A model generated the notes under the pieces. It ran no database searches. It had not been told where the DNA came from and saw nothing but the letters and a program-made list of their open reading frames with translations. The position numbers were made by a program, and so were the translations under genes. A stretch of 8,230 nucleotides of DNA from Candidatus Acidiferrales bacterium (GTDB taxonomy: Bacteria > Acidobacteriota > Terriglobia > Acidiferrales > UBA7541): positions 1 to 8,230 of the forward strand of contig CATPAM010000311.1 in assembly GCA_955651735.1 (NCBI GenBank), given 5' to 3'. Numbering within the stretch: position 1 is the first letter of the stretch; each line of letters begins with the position of its first letter. Below are positions 1 through 6,138 of this stretch, piece by piece.

Positions 1-181
1 GTCCCATAACCTCCGGCCGCACCGTTCCCTGGGATGGCACAACCGATCGAAGATAGTGCTCCAAAGCTTTTTCCAATAAGAACCGGCGTGATTGCCCATT
101 TTCCTTGGCGAGCTTGGAAAGCTCCGCATACAAGCGCGCGTCCATTTCCAAACCAATCTTTCTTGTCGTTGTTTTGGCCAT
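1..181 (-). CDS. Ribbon-helix-helix (CopG-like) DNA-binding protein, N-terminal part
   Basis: The reading frame starts at ATG 181-179 and leaves the window at the left edge after 60 residues, so only the N-terminus is visible. It begins MAKTTTRKIGLEMDARLY, continues with KLAKENGQSRRFLLEKALEH, and reaches a Pro/Val-rich stretch near residue 50. This is the layout of a ribbon-helix-helix domain: a short beta strand (about residues 5-13, TRKIGLEMD), helix one (about 15-29), a G-Q-S turn, and helix two (about 32-46). Proteins of this family bind short palindromes as dimers and often repress their own gene, many as antitoxins. A GGAAGA ribosome-binding sequence (191-186) sits 4 nt before the ATG. 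The gene follows the quinoprotein gene on the same strand with an 86-nt gap containing a palindrome, so it may have its own promoter. Whether a toxin gene follows cannot be seen. The family call is fairly sure; the target is unknown. Confidence 0.75.
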   Translation of the reverse strand, partial: MAKTTTRKIGLEMDARLYAELSKLAKENGQSRRFLLEKALEHYLRSVVPSQGTVRPEVMG

Positions 182-198
182 AATGTCTTCCAACGTCG

Positions 199-207
199 AT
201 TATGCCA
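199..207 (-). promoter_or_regulatory. Possible extended -10 promoter of the RHH gene
   Basis: On the minus strand the sequence reads TGGCATAAT: a TGn extension plus a CATAAT hexamer, one base off TATAAT. There is no recognisable -35 box at 17 nt. Transcription would begin near 192, giving a leader just long enough for the ribosome-binding site. The palindrome at 228-248 would then overlap the -35 region, as expected for autorepression. This is inference from motif position only. Confidence 0.35.
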
Positions 208-227
208 GCCTTAGGCACATAAACCCA

Positions 228-248
228 GAAGATTCTAGAATAATCTTC
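228..248. promoter_or_regulatory. Candidate operator palindrome
   Basis: A perfect inverted repeat, GAAGATT (228-234) and AATCTTC (242-248), flanks a centre that is itself part of a perfect 10-bp palindrome, ATTCTAGAAT (232-241). A related half, CTTCTAG, recurs at 265-271 over the stop codon of the quinoprotein gene. The element lies 47-67 nt upstream of the ribbon-helix-helix gene, a normal place for an autoregulatory operator of that family. It lacks the GC-rich stem and T-tract of an intrinsic terminator, so termination of the upstream gene is the less likely reading. Confidence 0.45.
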
Positions 249-267
249 GTATTGCCGGAGGATGCTT

Positions 268-1857
268 CTAGGGTAGCCCAAATGTGAATAGCGCGGAGCC
301 AGCGGCTACCGCGACGTACTCTTTTCCGTCGATGGCGTAGGCCATGGGCGACGAATACACCGAGGCGCCCGCTTGGAAGTGCCACAGCGGCTTGCCGGTC
401 GCAGCGTCCAGCGCGATAAAGTTTCCTTCTGCATCGCCGGTGAAAACCAGTCCGCCAGCAGTCGAGAGCACTCCCGACCACGTCGGCGACGGATGCCTCC
501 ATTCCCATCTGATTTTTCCGGTGTCGGGATCGATGGCGCGGAGCGCGCCCCAAAACGGCGCGGCATCATCGTTGGGAAAATACGCGCTGGCGTAATACGC
601 ATGCCCGGCCTGATAAGGCTGTGCCGCGGTGCTGAAAATGTCGCACTGCTCGCGTGCGGTCACGTAGAACAGGCCGGTTTGCGGGTCGAAGGTGGGCGAC
701 ATCCAGTTTGTCGCGCCGGCGGCACCCGGGCAGACGGGGCTGCCCTCTGGAGTTGGTGTCGCTTCCTTGTTGGCGATCGGGCGCCCCCCGCCGTCTTTGC
801 TGCTGCTCCAGGTAACTCTGGCAAACGTGCTCGAGGAGAGTAATTTGCCGTTGCTGCGGTCGATCACGTAGAAGAAGCCGTTGCGATTGGCCTGAATCAG
901 CACGTGCTTGCCGTCGCGCTCGATCAATACCGGCACTTGCGTGGCGTCGTAGTCGTGCTCGTCGTGCTTGGTGAATTGGAAATACCACTTCAGTTTGCCG
1001 GTGTCCACATCCAGGGCCAGGAGGGAATTGCTGTAGAGGTTATCGCCCGCGCGGCCTTCGCCGCGATTGGAAGGAGACGGATTCCCCGTTGTCCAGAACG
1101 TCGTGTTGGTTGCCGGATCATACGAGCCGGTGATCCACGCAGGGGCGCCCCCAATTTTCCACGACTCGCCTTCCCAGCTTTCGTGACCGGGTTCACCAGG
1201 ACCAGGAATGGTGTAGAAGCGCCATTTGCGCTCGCCGGTATTTGCGTCGTACGCGTCGATGAATCCGCGAATGCCATACTCACCGCCGCTGACCCCGACT
1301 ATGACCAGATTTTTAACCGCCAGCGGCGCCACAGTGATGCTGTAGCCCTGGGTGTAATCGAAAGTGGTCACATCCCACACAACGTTGCCGGTCTTGGCAT
1401 CGAGCGCGATTACGTGCGAATCCAAGGTGCCCAAAAAAACCTTATCTCCGAGAATGGCCAGACCTCGATTGACGCGCCCGCAGCATGGCCGAATGCCCAC
1501 TGGCAGCAAGCGCTGGTATTGCCAGATAGGCCTGCCCGTACGCGCGTCCAGCGCGAAAGCGCGATTGTCTTGGCCTGTGCCATACAACACGCCGTCGACA
1601 ACAAGCGGCGTGGCCTCAAATTTTCCGCCGGCCATGGTCTGGTATGCCCACTTCGGCACCAGCGCGTGTGCGTTGGCCGTAGTGATCTGGTCGAGCGTGC
1701 TGAACCGGCGACCGGCATAGTCACCAGAATAGGTCATCCAATTCTGCGGCTCCTTCGCGGAATCGAGCAGCCGCTGCGGCGTCACCTGCGCCCGCGCAGG
1801 ACAACACAACGAACTGCAAATCACCAGGGTCGCTGCAGTGCAAATCGCATGCTTCAT
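268..1857 (-). CDS. Periplasmic PQQ-dependent dehydrogenase (methanol/ethanol family), no heme domain
   Basis: This is a 529-aa quinoprotein of the eight-bladed propeller family that oxidises alcohols or aldehydes in the periplasm with PQQ. I chose ATG 1857-1855 because GAGG lies 6 nt upstream and a signal peptide follows at once (MK, hydrophobic core, ARA|Q cut near residue 23). A GTG at 1902 would add 15 residues that obscure the signal. Six tryptophan-docking repeats of type A-x-D-x-x-T-G-x-x-x-W start at residues 102, 151, 202, 281, 441 and 482, with a degenerate copy near 332. Active-site marks are the vicinal Cys pair (125-126, in CCGRVNRG), the GGEYG metal-ligand Glu193, Asn259 in TGNP, and HDYDA with Asp302 and Asp304. 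The DxD pair resembles the lanthanide-dependent members. No CxxCH is present, so electrons must pass to a separate cytochrome, plausibly the one encoded upstream. The substrate cannot be told. Confidence 0.9.
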   Translation of the reverse strand: MKHAICTAATLVICSSLCCPARAQVTPQRLLDSAKEPQNWMTYSGDYAGRRFSTLDQITTANAHALVPKWAYQTMAGGKFEATPLVVDGVLYGTGQDNRAFALDARTGRPIWQYQRLLPVGIRPCCGRVNRGLAILGDKVFLGTLDSHVIALDAKTGNVVWDVTTFDYTQGYSITVAPLAVKNLVIVGVSGGEYGIRGFIDAYDANTGERKWRFYTIPGPGEPGHESWEGESWKIGGAPAWITGSYDPATNTTFWTTGNPSPSNRGEGRAGDNLYSNSLLALDVDTGKLKWYFQFTKHDEHDYDATQVPVLIERDGKHVLIQANRNGFFYVIDRSNGKLLSSSTFARVTWSSSKDGGGRPIANKEATPTPEGSPVCPGAAGATNWMSPTFDPQTGLFYVTAREQCDIFSTAAQPYQAGHAYYASAYFPNDDAAPFWGALRAIDPDTGKIRWEWRHPSPTWSGVLSTAGGLVFTGDAEGNFIALDAATGKPLWHFQAGASVYSSPMAYAIDGKEYVAVAAGSALFTFGLP

Positions 1858-1905
1858 CGCCAGCCTCGCGCGGATGTTCTCGTACCCAAAGATCCCAGGC
1901 ACGCC

Positions 1906-2192
1906 CTAAACTCCCTCAACCAGCACAATGTTCGTTTTCGCCGCCTTAAATCTGGCGGCCTTCATTTCCTTATATTCTTCGCAGTCATACCAGCGTTTCG
2001 CCTGCTCCATATTGGGAAATTCCAGCATCACGACGCGCGCTGGCTGCCGTCTCCTTCGACCACTTCGAATTGGCCTCCGCGCACGATGTACCGCCCGCCA
2101 TACTTTGTCAGCGTCCCAGGCACGCGCTCCAGGTATTCCCGCATTCCCGCAGGGTTGTGAACATCCACATCGACAATAAAGTAGGCCGGCAT
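1906..2192 (-). pseudogene. DUF1330-family protein gene with a one-base frameshift
   Basis: The start is ATG 2192-2190 with GGAGG 5 nt upstream. The N-terminal half (MPAYFIVDVDVHNPAGMREY to about residue 48, FEVVEGD) and the C-terminal half (VVMLEFPNMEQAKRWYD to TNIVLVEGV) together make a typical DUF1330 protein, a small dimeric alpha/beta-barrel fold of unknown function. They lie in different frames. Adding one base between 2048 and 2049 turns GAC-GG-CAG into GAC-TGG-CAG (D-W-Q) and restores a continuous 95-aa protein of usual family length. As written, translation ends at 2028 after 54 residues. A new mutation, a read error or an assembly error would all fit. The rest of the frame is undamaged, which favours a recent event or an error. 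The gene sits between the cytochrome (27-nt gap) and the quinoprotein (48-nt gap), so the break could have polar effects on the latter. Confidence 0.85.
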
Positions 2193-2219
2193 TCTTGCCT
2201 CCAACTGCAAAGCGCACAG

Positions 2220-3086
2220 CTACTTGCTGCCACCCAGGCTCAGCAAGTACGCGACGATGTCCTGCAAATCTTTCTCGGGCAGCATTTTTTCGTCGTACTT
2301 CGGCATCAAGGACTCGCGGCTCTTGTCGAAAGATCGCAGCTTGTCTTTCTCAAAGAAATGAAGCTGCTCGTGGGTATCGAGCATTTGCAGCGTGAAATTG
2401 TCTTCGTTCAGGACCACTCCCGGGAATTTCTGTCCGCGGTCGTCGACCACCGTTACAGTCTCGTACTCCTGCGAGAACTCCTTCATGGCTTCCGTGATTC
2501 CTTGCGCGAGGCGCCGGCTGGGATTGCGCACGGAATCGACAATGTATTCAACCGACCGCGCTGAGCCCGTGGTCGTCAGGCCCGGACCAAGACGGCCGCC
2601 CTTGCCTTCAATCATGTGGCACGTGGCGCACGCCGCTGGGCCGGCGAACAGCTCTTTGCCGTGCGCGGCATTTCCCGCCGGCGGGACCGAGGTTTTTACT
2701 TGCACGCTGCGAATGTAGGAAATCACTTGCCAGATTTCCTCTTCGGTCATGCCAACGCCCTGCTGCGTCGCGCCATTCTGAGGCATGGCCGTGCCAGGAA
2801 CTCCTTCGTTGATCGTACGAAACAAATCCGCATCGGAGTTTCCGTGCTTCTTCTGCGCGCGCGTCAGGTCCGGGCCGCGTCCTCCGCCACGGGCGCCAAG
2901 CCCATGGCAAAACGCGCAGTTGGCGCGAAATTCGAATTCCCCCAGCTTCGCGGCATTGGAATCATTGGCCAGCGGATTTTTGTCCTGCGCGCGCACGGGG
3001 CTTGCAGTAGGGGTAAAATGCACCACCGCAAGGACAGCGAGAAGTCCAGTACGCCGTTGGAGCCTACGTGAGAAGGCAATACCCAT
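2220..3086 (-). CDS. Di-heme c-type cytochrome, secreted
   Basis: The 288-aa protein is a likely electron acceptor for the quinoprotein encoded two genes downstream. ATG 3086-3084 follows an AGGAGG ribosome-binding site by 4 nt. Residues 1-33 form a signal peptide (RRLQRR, hydrophobic core, VRA|Q). The first heme domain has C57-A-F-C60-H61 and a probable axial Met101 in TAMP. The second has C153-A-T-C156-H157, then an insert of about 100 residues rich in beta-type sequence (TVTVVDDRGQKFPGVVLNED) before a Met261-Pro and a final helix (DLQDIVAYLLSL). That long insert between CxxCH and MP resembles the putative heme-binding domain known from Planctomycetes, Verrucomicrobia and acidobacteria (TIGR02603 type). 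It is the first gene of the presumed operon. The partner assignment is inference from position. Confidence 0.88.
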   Translation of the reverse strand: MGIAFSRRLQRRTGLLAVLAVVHFTPTASPVRAQDKNPLANDSNAAKLGEFEFRANCAFCHGLGARGGGRGPDLTRAQKKHGNSDADLFRTINEGVPGTAMPQNGATQQGVGMTEEEIWQVISYIRSVQVKTSVPPAGNAAHGKELFAGPAACATCHMIEGKGGRLGPGLTTTGSARSVEYIVDSVRNPSRRLAQGITEAMKEFSQEYETVTVVDDRGQKFPGVVLNEDNFTLQMLDTHEQLHFFEKDKLRSFDKSRESLMPKYDEKMLPEKDLQDIVAYLLSLGGSK

Positions 3087-3125
3087 ACATCCTCCTGCAT
3101 CGGAGCACGCCGAAAATTTGTCCGC

Positions 3126-3134
3126 ACTATACCA
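3126..3134 (-). promoter_or_regulatory. Extended -10 promoter of the cytochrome/quinoprotein operon
   Basis: The minus strand reads TGGTATAGT: a TGn extension and TATAGT, one base from consensus. No good -35 box lies at 16-18 nt, which is common for extended -10 promoters. The predicted start is near 3119, giving a leader of about 33 nt that contains the AGGAGG site before ATG 3086. It sits in the only intergenic gap upstream of the operon. Confidence 0.5.
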
Positions 3135-3184
3135 CCGCGGGACGCAAATCGCTCCGCGCCCTACTTAATAAGGTTTGTACTCGC

Positions 3185-3445
3185 TTAGTTTTTTGCGGCA
3201 GCCACGGGGAGTGACTTGGTCTTGCGTTCCGACAGGTTTTCTCGCCTCATCTTATCGGTGCACTCGGCAATTTCGTCATCGATCTTCTTGATTTCCAAAG
3301 CAAGCTCAAGATCATGCGGATTTCGCGAATATTTCTTGAACAGCGAGTTTCTCTTGTCGCTTAAGTCTCCGCGTTTTTTCTTCCAAAGATCCTTGCCTGC
3401 CGATGTATCGTTGTCCATACAACCAGTGTGGACGCCTTTCGGCAT
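3185..3445 (-). CDS. Small highly charged hypothetical protein
   Basis: This 86-aa frame (77 aa if it starts at the inner ATG, 3418) is rich in Lys, Arg, Asp and Glu. It has two predicted helices: LWKKKRGDLSDKRNSLFKKY and LELALEIKKIDDEIAECTDK. The amphipathic spacing suggests a short helical hairpin or coiled coil, perhaps binding nucleic acid or another protein. There is no signal peptide or membrane segment. I do not recognise the family. Coding character is supported by a sensible amino-acid mix and a defined stop, while the complementary frame looks like an antisense shadow. Neither start has a clear ribosome-binding site, so the start is uncertain. The gene lies 98 nt upstream of the cytochrome operon on the same strand and diverges from the gene at 3623. 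Confidence 0.55.
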   Translation of the reverse strand: MPKGVHTGCMDNDTSAGKDLWKKKRGDLSDKRNSLFKKYSRNPHDLELALEIKKIDDEIAECTDKMRRENLSERKTKSLPVAAAKN

Positions 3446-3556
3446 TATTGATACAGATTAGTGTCGTTTGGTGCCCGCCCCGTCATTCGCGCCAGGGCAC
3501 GTCGAGCCTCGGTTTCGAGTCCGCGCCCCGATTCCGTACTGCCGCATGCGAAGGGT

Positions 3557-3585
3557 TTGACTTGGGCCCGCCGCTGGCCTAGTAT
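3557..3585 (+). promoter_or_regulatory. Sigma70-type promoter for the unknown/STAS pair
   Basis: TTGACT (3557-3562) and TAGTAT (3580-3585) are separated by exactly 17 nt, each close to consensus. Transcription would start near 3592, about 31 nt before ATG 3623. A small inverted repeat, GCGG-CAATA-CCGC (3588-3600), lies at the predicted start and could be a leader hairpin or an operator. This is the best promoter match in the window. Confidence 0.6.
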
Positions 3586-3622
3586 CCGCGGCAATACCGC
3601 AGGGCATGGCGAGGAATAGTGG

Positions 3623-3925
3623 ATGAGCGATTGGGTGCACATACAGGCGGATTCCGGGGAACAGTTGATGCAATTGCATCACTTTTCGATAGTGAAGCAG
3701 CAGGCCGGCCGTAACGTGACGTTTGCGATCACCGTGAAGGAGTTTGCGGTGCCGCCTCCCGGGCAGCGCCTGCGGTTTTATGCGGAGGCGGACAAGGCCG
3801 TGAACCAGAAGACCGCTTCGTTTGTGCCCTGCGGATGGGGGCCTTCGATTTTTTCGGCGCTAGGAGATTGCGTGCGGCTGATCCGGCAGTTTCCGTACGA
3901 AGGCGAGGAGCGCGCGGCGCCGTGA
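3623..3925 (+). CDS. Hypothetical protein, translationally coupled to a STAS protein
   Basis: This 100-aa soluble protein has no signal peptide or membrane segment. ATG 3623 is preceded by GAGGA with a 7-nt spacer. The N-terminal half looks beta-rich (QLHHFSIVKQQAGRNVTFAI), followed by a Pro-rich turn (AVPPPGQRLRFYAEAD), a conserved-looking PCGWG around residue 70 and a short helix ending in IRQFPYEGEE. I do not recognise the family. Its TGA stop overlaps the GTG start of the STAS gene (GTGA, 3922-3925), so the two are probably made together and may act together. A role in the same signalling path is inference from this coupling. Confidence 0.7.
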   Translation: MSDWVHIQADSGEQLMQLHHFSIVKQQAGRNVTFAITVKEFAVPPPGQRLRFYAEADKAVNQKTASFVPCGWGPSIFSALGDCVRLIRQFPYEGEERAAP

Positions 3926-4299
3926 TCCTGCACTTCACAAAACGAACGTTGCAGCCAGGTGTCACCGTGCTGGCGATGGAAGGCAGCATTCACTGCGGAC
4001 CGGAATGCGCGCGGCTGGAGCGAGAGGTGGACGGGATGATCGCGGCTCACGAAACGCGAGTGATCTTCGATATGGCCCGCGTCACCCATGCCGACAGCGC
4101 GGCCATAGGCTCGATCGTAAAGTGCTTGGCGAAGCTGAAGAGCGCAGGTGGCGCGCTGCGCATTGCCGCGGTGCAGCCCATGATTGACTATAGCCTGAAA
4201 TTGGCGAAGATAGACAACCTGATCGAGATATTCCCCACCGTGGAGCTGGCCGCGAAGGCATTTTCCGCGCCGGAGACAAGTGCAGGTCAGCAAGCCTGA
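3922..4299 (+). CDS. STAS-domain protein (anti-sigma-factor antagonist type)
   Basis: The 125-aa protein is almost entirely one STAS domain. The GTG start at 3922 overlaps the stop of the previous gene. The frame is open further upstream to 3835, but that part is a shadow of the neighbour and reads as Arg-rich noise. AGGAG lies 11 nt before the GTG, somewhat far, so coupling probably helps initiation. Strand TLQPGVTVLAMEGSI is followed by a helix, then VIFDMARVTHADSAAIGSIV, the family signature in which Ser59 after Asp58 is the usual phosphorylation site. The strand ALRIAAV and helix SLKLAKIDNLIEIFP complete the fold. Such proteins relieve anti-sigma kinases when unphosphorylated. No kinase or phosphatase gene is in the window, so the partner is unknown. 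The Gly usual after D-S is Ala here (DSAAIG), a mild deviation. Confidence 0.88.
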   Translation: MILHFTKRTLQPGVTVLAMEGSIHCGPECARLEREVDGMIAAHETRVIFDMARVTHADSAAIGSIVKCLAKLKSAGGALRIAAVQPMIDYSLKLAKIDNLIEIFPTVELAAKAFSAPETSAGQQA

Positions 4300-4327
4300 C
4301 ATACCGAAAACTGCAACTGGGCGACGC

Positions 4328-4352
4328 ACGGTAAAGTAGCTCCCTTCACCGT
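4328..4352. repeat. Imperfect inverted repeat after the STAS gene
   Basis: ACGGTAAAG (4328-4336) and CTTCACCGT (4344-4352) form a 9-bp stem with one A-C mismatch and a 7-nt loop. It begins 29 nt after the STAS stop codon. There is no T-tract, so it is not a standard intrinsic terminator; it may protect the 3' end or be chance. Apart from the ribosome-binding site before the next gene, I see nothing convincing in the remainder of this gap to 4469. Confidence 0.3.
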
Positions 4353-4469
4353 CCGATCCCCGGGCGTTCCGGTTCGTCGCTTGGATCCGAAATCTCTAGA
4401 TGTTCCGCATTTTCATTTGGACAGGAACAGACGAGGCCAACTCCGCTAGGCACGAAGCGGGAGAACTCG

Positions 4470-5327
4470 ATGCTAAGGGACAACTACGCAAATGTGAACG
4501 GCGTTCGCCTGCACTATTTCACCAGCGGAACAGGCCCACTCATCTTATTTCTCCATGGTTTCCCGGAGTTCTGGTATGCCTGGAAGAATCAACTGGCCGA
4601 CTTCGGCTGCGATCACCGCGCCGTCGCGCTCGACATGCGCGGCTTCAATCTCTCCGACAAGCCCAGCGACGTCGCTCAGTGTCGCCTCAACGTCTTGGTC
4701 GAGGACATTCGCGCGTTTGCCGCTCATCTCTCCCCCGACAAAAAATTCGCCCTCGTGGGTCACGACTGGGGTGGTTTTGTGGCCTGGGCCTTCGCCATTG
4801 CCCACCCGGAAGCGCTCGAAAAATTGGTGATCATCAACGCGCCGCATCCCGCCGTTTTCGCTCGCCTCTTAACTTCCGATCCCGCCCAGCAAAAGGCCAG
4901 CGAGTACATGGCACTGTTCCGCAGCGCTCAAGCCGAACAAATTCTCTCGGCCAACAACTTTGACGTCCTGGCCAACAAGGTCATGGTATTCGGCTCGCAA
5001 AATGGCCTGCCGCCAGAAGACAAGCCCGAATACATCAAAGCCTGGTCACAGCCCGGCGCGCTCACCGGCGGCCTCAACTACTATCGCGCCAATCGGCTCA
5101 GCACGTCGCCGCTTGCGAACGGCGCGAACGCTTCCTCATTCGTGGTCAATGTTCCCACCCTGGTCATCTGGGGCGAAAAGGATCCCGCCATGGTTCCGCA
5201 AAACCTCGATGGCCTCGCTGAGTTCGTTCCGCAACTAACCGTCAAACGCATCCTCGAAGCCTCCCACTGGCTCGTCCACAGACAATCGGCAGAGGTAACT
5301 GCCTACATTCGAGAGTTCGTCGGTTAG
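4470..5327 (+). CDS. Alpha/beta hydrolase, epoxide hydrolase-like
   Basis: The 285-aa cytoplasmic enzyme opens epoxides or cleaves a related substrate by a covalent ester intermediate. ATG 4470 follows GGGAG with a 6-nt spacer. The oxyanion-hole motif HGFPEFWYAW begins at residue 29. The nucleophile is Asp99 in GHDWGG, which points to an epoxide hydrolase or haloalkane dehalogenase rather than a Ser esterase. Candidate lid tyrosines are Tyr147 (SEYMALF) and Tyr204/205 (GLNYYRAN), which in epoxide hydrolases polarise the ring oxygen. The acid is Asp238 (WGEKDPAM) and the base His266 (ASHWLVH). Length and order match the soluble epoxide hydrolase family. A haloalkane dehalogenase would usually carry Trp directly after the nucleophile too, but the two lid Tyr favour epoxide hydrolysis. 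The gene is followed 17 nt later by an NAD(P)-binding protein gene, probably in one transcript. Confidence 0.88.
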   Translation: MLRDNYANVNGVRLHYFTSGTGPLILFLHGFPEFWYAWKNQLADFGCDHRAVALDMRGFNLSDKPSDVAQCRLNVLVEDIRAFAAHLSPDKKFALVGHDWGGFVAWAFAIAHPEALEKLVIINAPHPAVFARLLTSDPAQQKASEYMALFRSAQAEQILSANNFDVLANKVMVFGSQNGLPPEDKPEYIKAWSQPGALTGGLNYYRANRLSTSPLANGANASSFVVNVPTLVIWGEKDPAMVPQNLDGLAEFVPQLTVKRILEASHWLVHRQSAEVTAYIREFVG

Positions 5328-5344
5328 GGATTGCGGGAAGCTAT

Positions 5345-6028
5345 ATGAACATCTTGATCTTCGGAGCAACAGGCATGATAGGCCAGGGCGTTCTCAGGGA
5401 ATGTCTCCTCGACCCCGACGTGCAGGTCGTCCAAACAGTCGCGCGAGCGCCCACCGGCCTGCAACACCCCAAGCTGCGCGAGATTGTCCGCTCGGACCTG
5501 CTGGACTATACCGAAATTGAAAGTGCTCTTCGCGGCTTCAACGCCTGCTTCTTCTGTCTCGGCGTGTCGTCAACCGGGATGTCGGAATCCGAGTACGAAC
5601 GCGTGACCTACGCGGTCACGATGGCCGCAGCGCAAAATCTGTCTCGACTAAATCCAGGCATGACTTTCATTTACGTTTCTGGCGCGGGAACGGACAGCTC
5701 CGAAAAAGGGCGCATCATGTGGGCGCGCGTAAAGGGAAAAACCGAAAATGCGCTTCTGCGCCTTCCCTTCAAAACCGCCTGCATGTTTAGACCGGGAGCC
5801 ATCCAGCCAGTGCACGGAGCGCGTTCCAAGACTCCCACCTATCGCGTCATCTACACTCTCGCCAAACCGGTGCTTCCCCTGCTTCTCCGTCTTTTTCCCC
5901 GCCACATCTTGACCACCGAAGAGCTCGGTCGCGCGATGCTCCTGGTAGCAAAGTCCGGCGCTCCCAAGACAATTCTCGAGAGTTCCGACATCAGGGACTG
6001 CCTGACATCGCGCGCCTCACCTCACTAG
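5345..6028 (+). CDS. Atypical SDR / NAD(P)H-binding protein
   Basis: The 227-aa protein has an N-terminal Rossmann fold with the dinucleotide-binding loop GATGMIGQG at residues 7-15, followed by a basic patch (VARAP, 32-36) that may favour NADP(H). The strand ACFFCLGVSSTG (67-78) and IYVSGAGTDSSEKG (109-122) are typical of NmrA- or HTATIP2-like atypical SDRs. FRPGAIQP (148-155) is the usual cofactor-side loop. The YxxxK catalytic pair of classical SDRs is not clear, so the protein may be a redox sensor, a chaperone-like protein or a reductase. ATG 5345 has GGGAAG 4 nt upstream. The Pro/Leu-rich stretch PVLPLLLRLFPRH is hydrophobic but too short and charged to be a firm membrane anchor. It is the last gene of the hydrolase pair; the joint substrate is unknown. 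Confidence 0.82.
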   Translation: MNILIFGATGMIGQGVLRECLLDPDVQVVQTVARAPTGLQHPKLREIVRSDLLDYTEIESALRGFNACFFCLGVSSTGMSESEYERVTYAVTMAAAQNLSRLNPGMTFIYVSGAGTDSSEKGRIMWARVKGKTENALLRLPFKTACMFRPGAIQPVHGARSKTPTYRVIYTLAKPVLPLLLRLFPRHILTTEELGRAMLLVAKSGAPKTILESSDIRDCLTSRASPH

Positions 6029-6057
6029 CTCAATTAGAGCGGAGAAGATAGAACTTT

Positions 6058-6071
6058 TGCACACCCGTGCA
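6058..6071 (+). repeat. Small hairpin after the SDR gene
   Basis: TGCAC (6058-6062) and GTGCA (6067-6071) form a perfect 5-bp stem with an ACCC loop, 29 nt after the SDR stop. CAGATTTT follows, so it could act as a weak terminator, but the stem is short and the T-run is offset. The stronger terminator is at 6181-6222. Confidence 0.25.
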
Positions 6072-6103
6072 CAGATTTTCACAACCGCAGCGTGAGATTT
6101 CGA

Positions 6104-6132
6104 TTGACGACAAAAACTAGAAAAACTACCTT
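6104..6132 (+). promoter_or_regulatory. Possible promoter of the two-hairpin RNA
   Basis: TTGACG (6104-6109) matches the -35 consensus at five of six bases. TACCTT (6127-6132), 17 nt further on, is a weak -10 with three matches. Transcription would start near 6139, just before the first hairpin at 6141. The weak -10 keeps confidence low. Confidence 0.25.
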
Positions 6133-6138
6133 CATGCC

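Noticed and set aside
105..287. A 60-aa plus-strand frame at the left edge
   Set aside because: It is antisense to the ribbon-helix-helix gene and the operator region. The minus-strand frame has family features and a ribosome-binding site.
1858..1902. The GTG start of the quinoprotein, 15 codons upstream
   Set aside because: It would put charged residues ahead of the signal peptide; the inner ATG has GAGG at good spacing.
904..2160. A 418-aa plus-strand open frame opposite the quinoprotein gene
   Set aside because: It lies antisense to the clear PQQ dehydrogenase and part of the DUF1330 gene, has no domain or ribosome-binding site of note, and its length follows from the codon bias of the real gene.
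3835..3921. A longer N-terminus for the STAS protein
   Set aside because: These codons overlap the upstream gene out of frame, read as Arg-rich sequence unlike a STAS domain, and the GTG at the overlap places the domain start correctly.
3778..4329. A 183-aa minus-strand frame over the unknown/STAS pair
   Set aside because: It is antisense to two coupled genes, one with a clear STAS signature, and shows no domain of its own.
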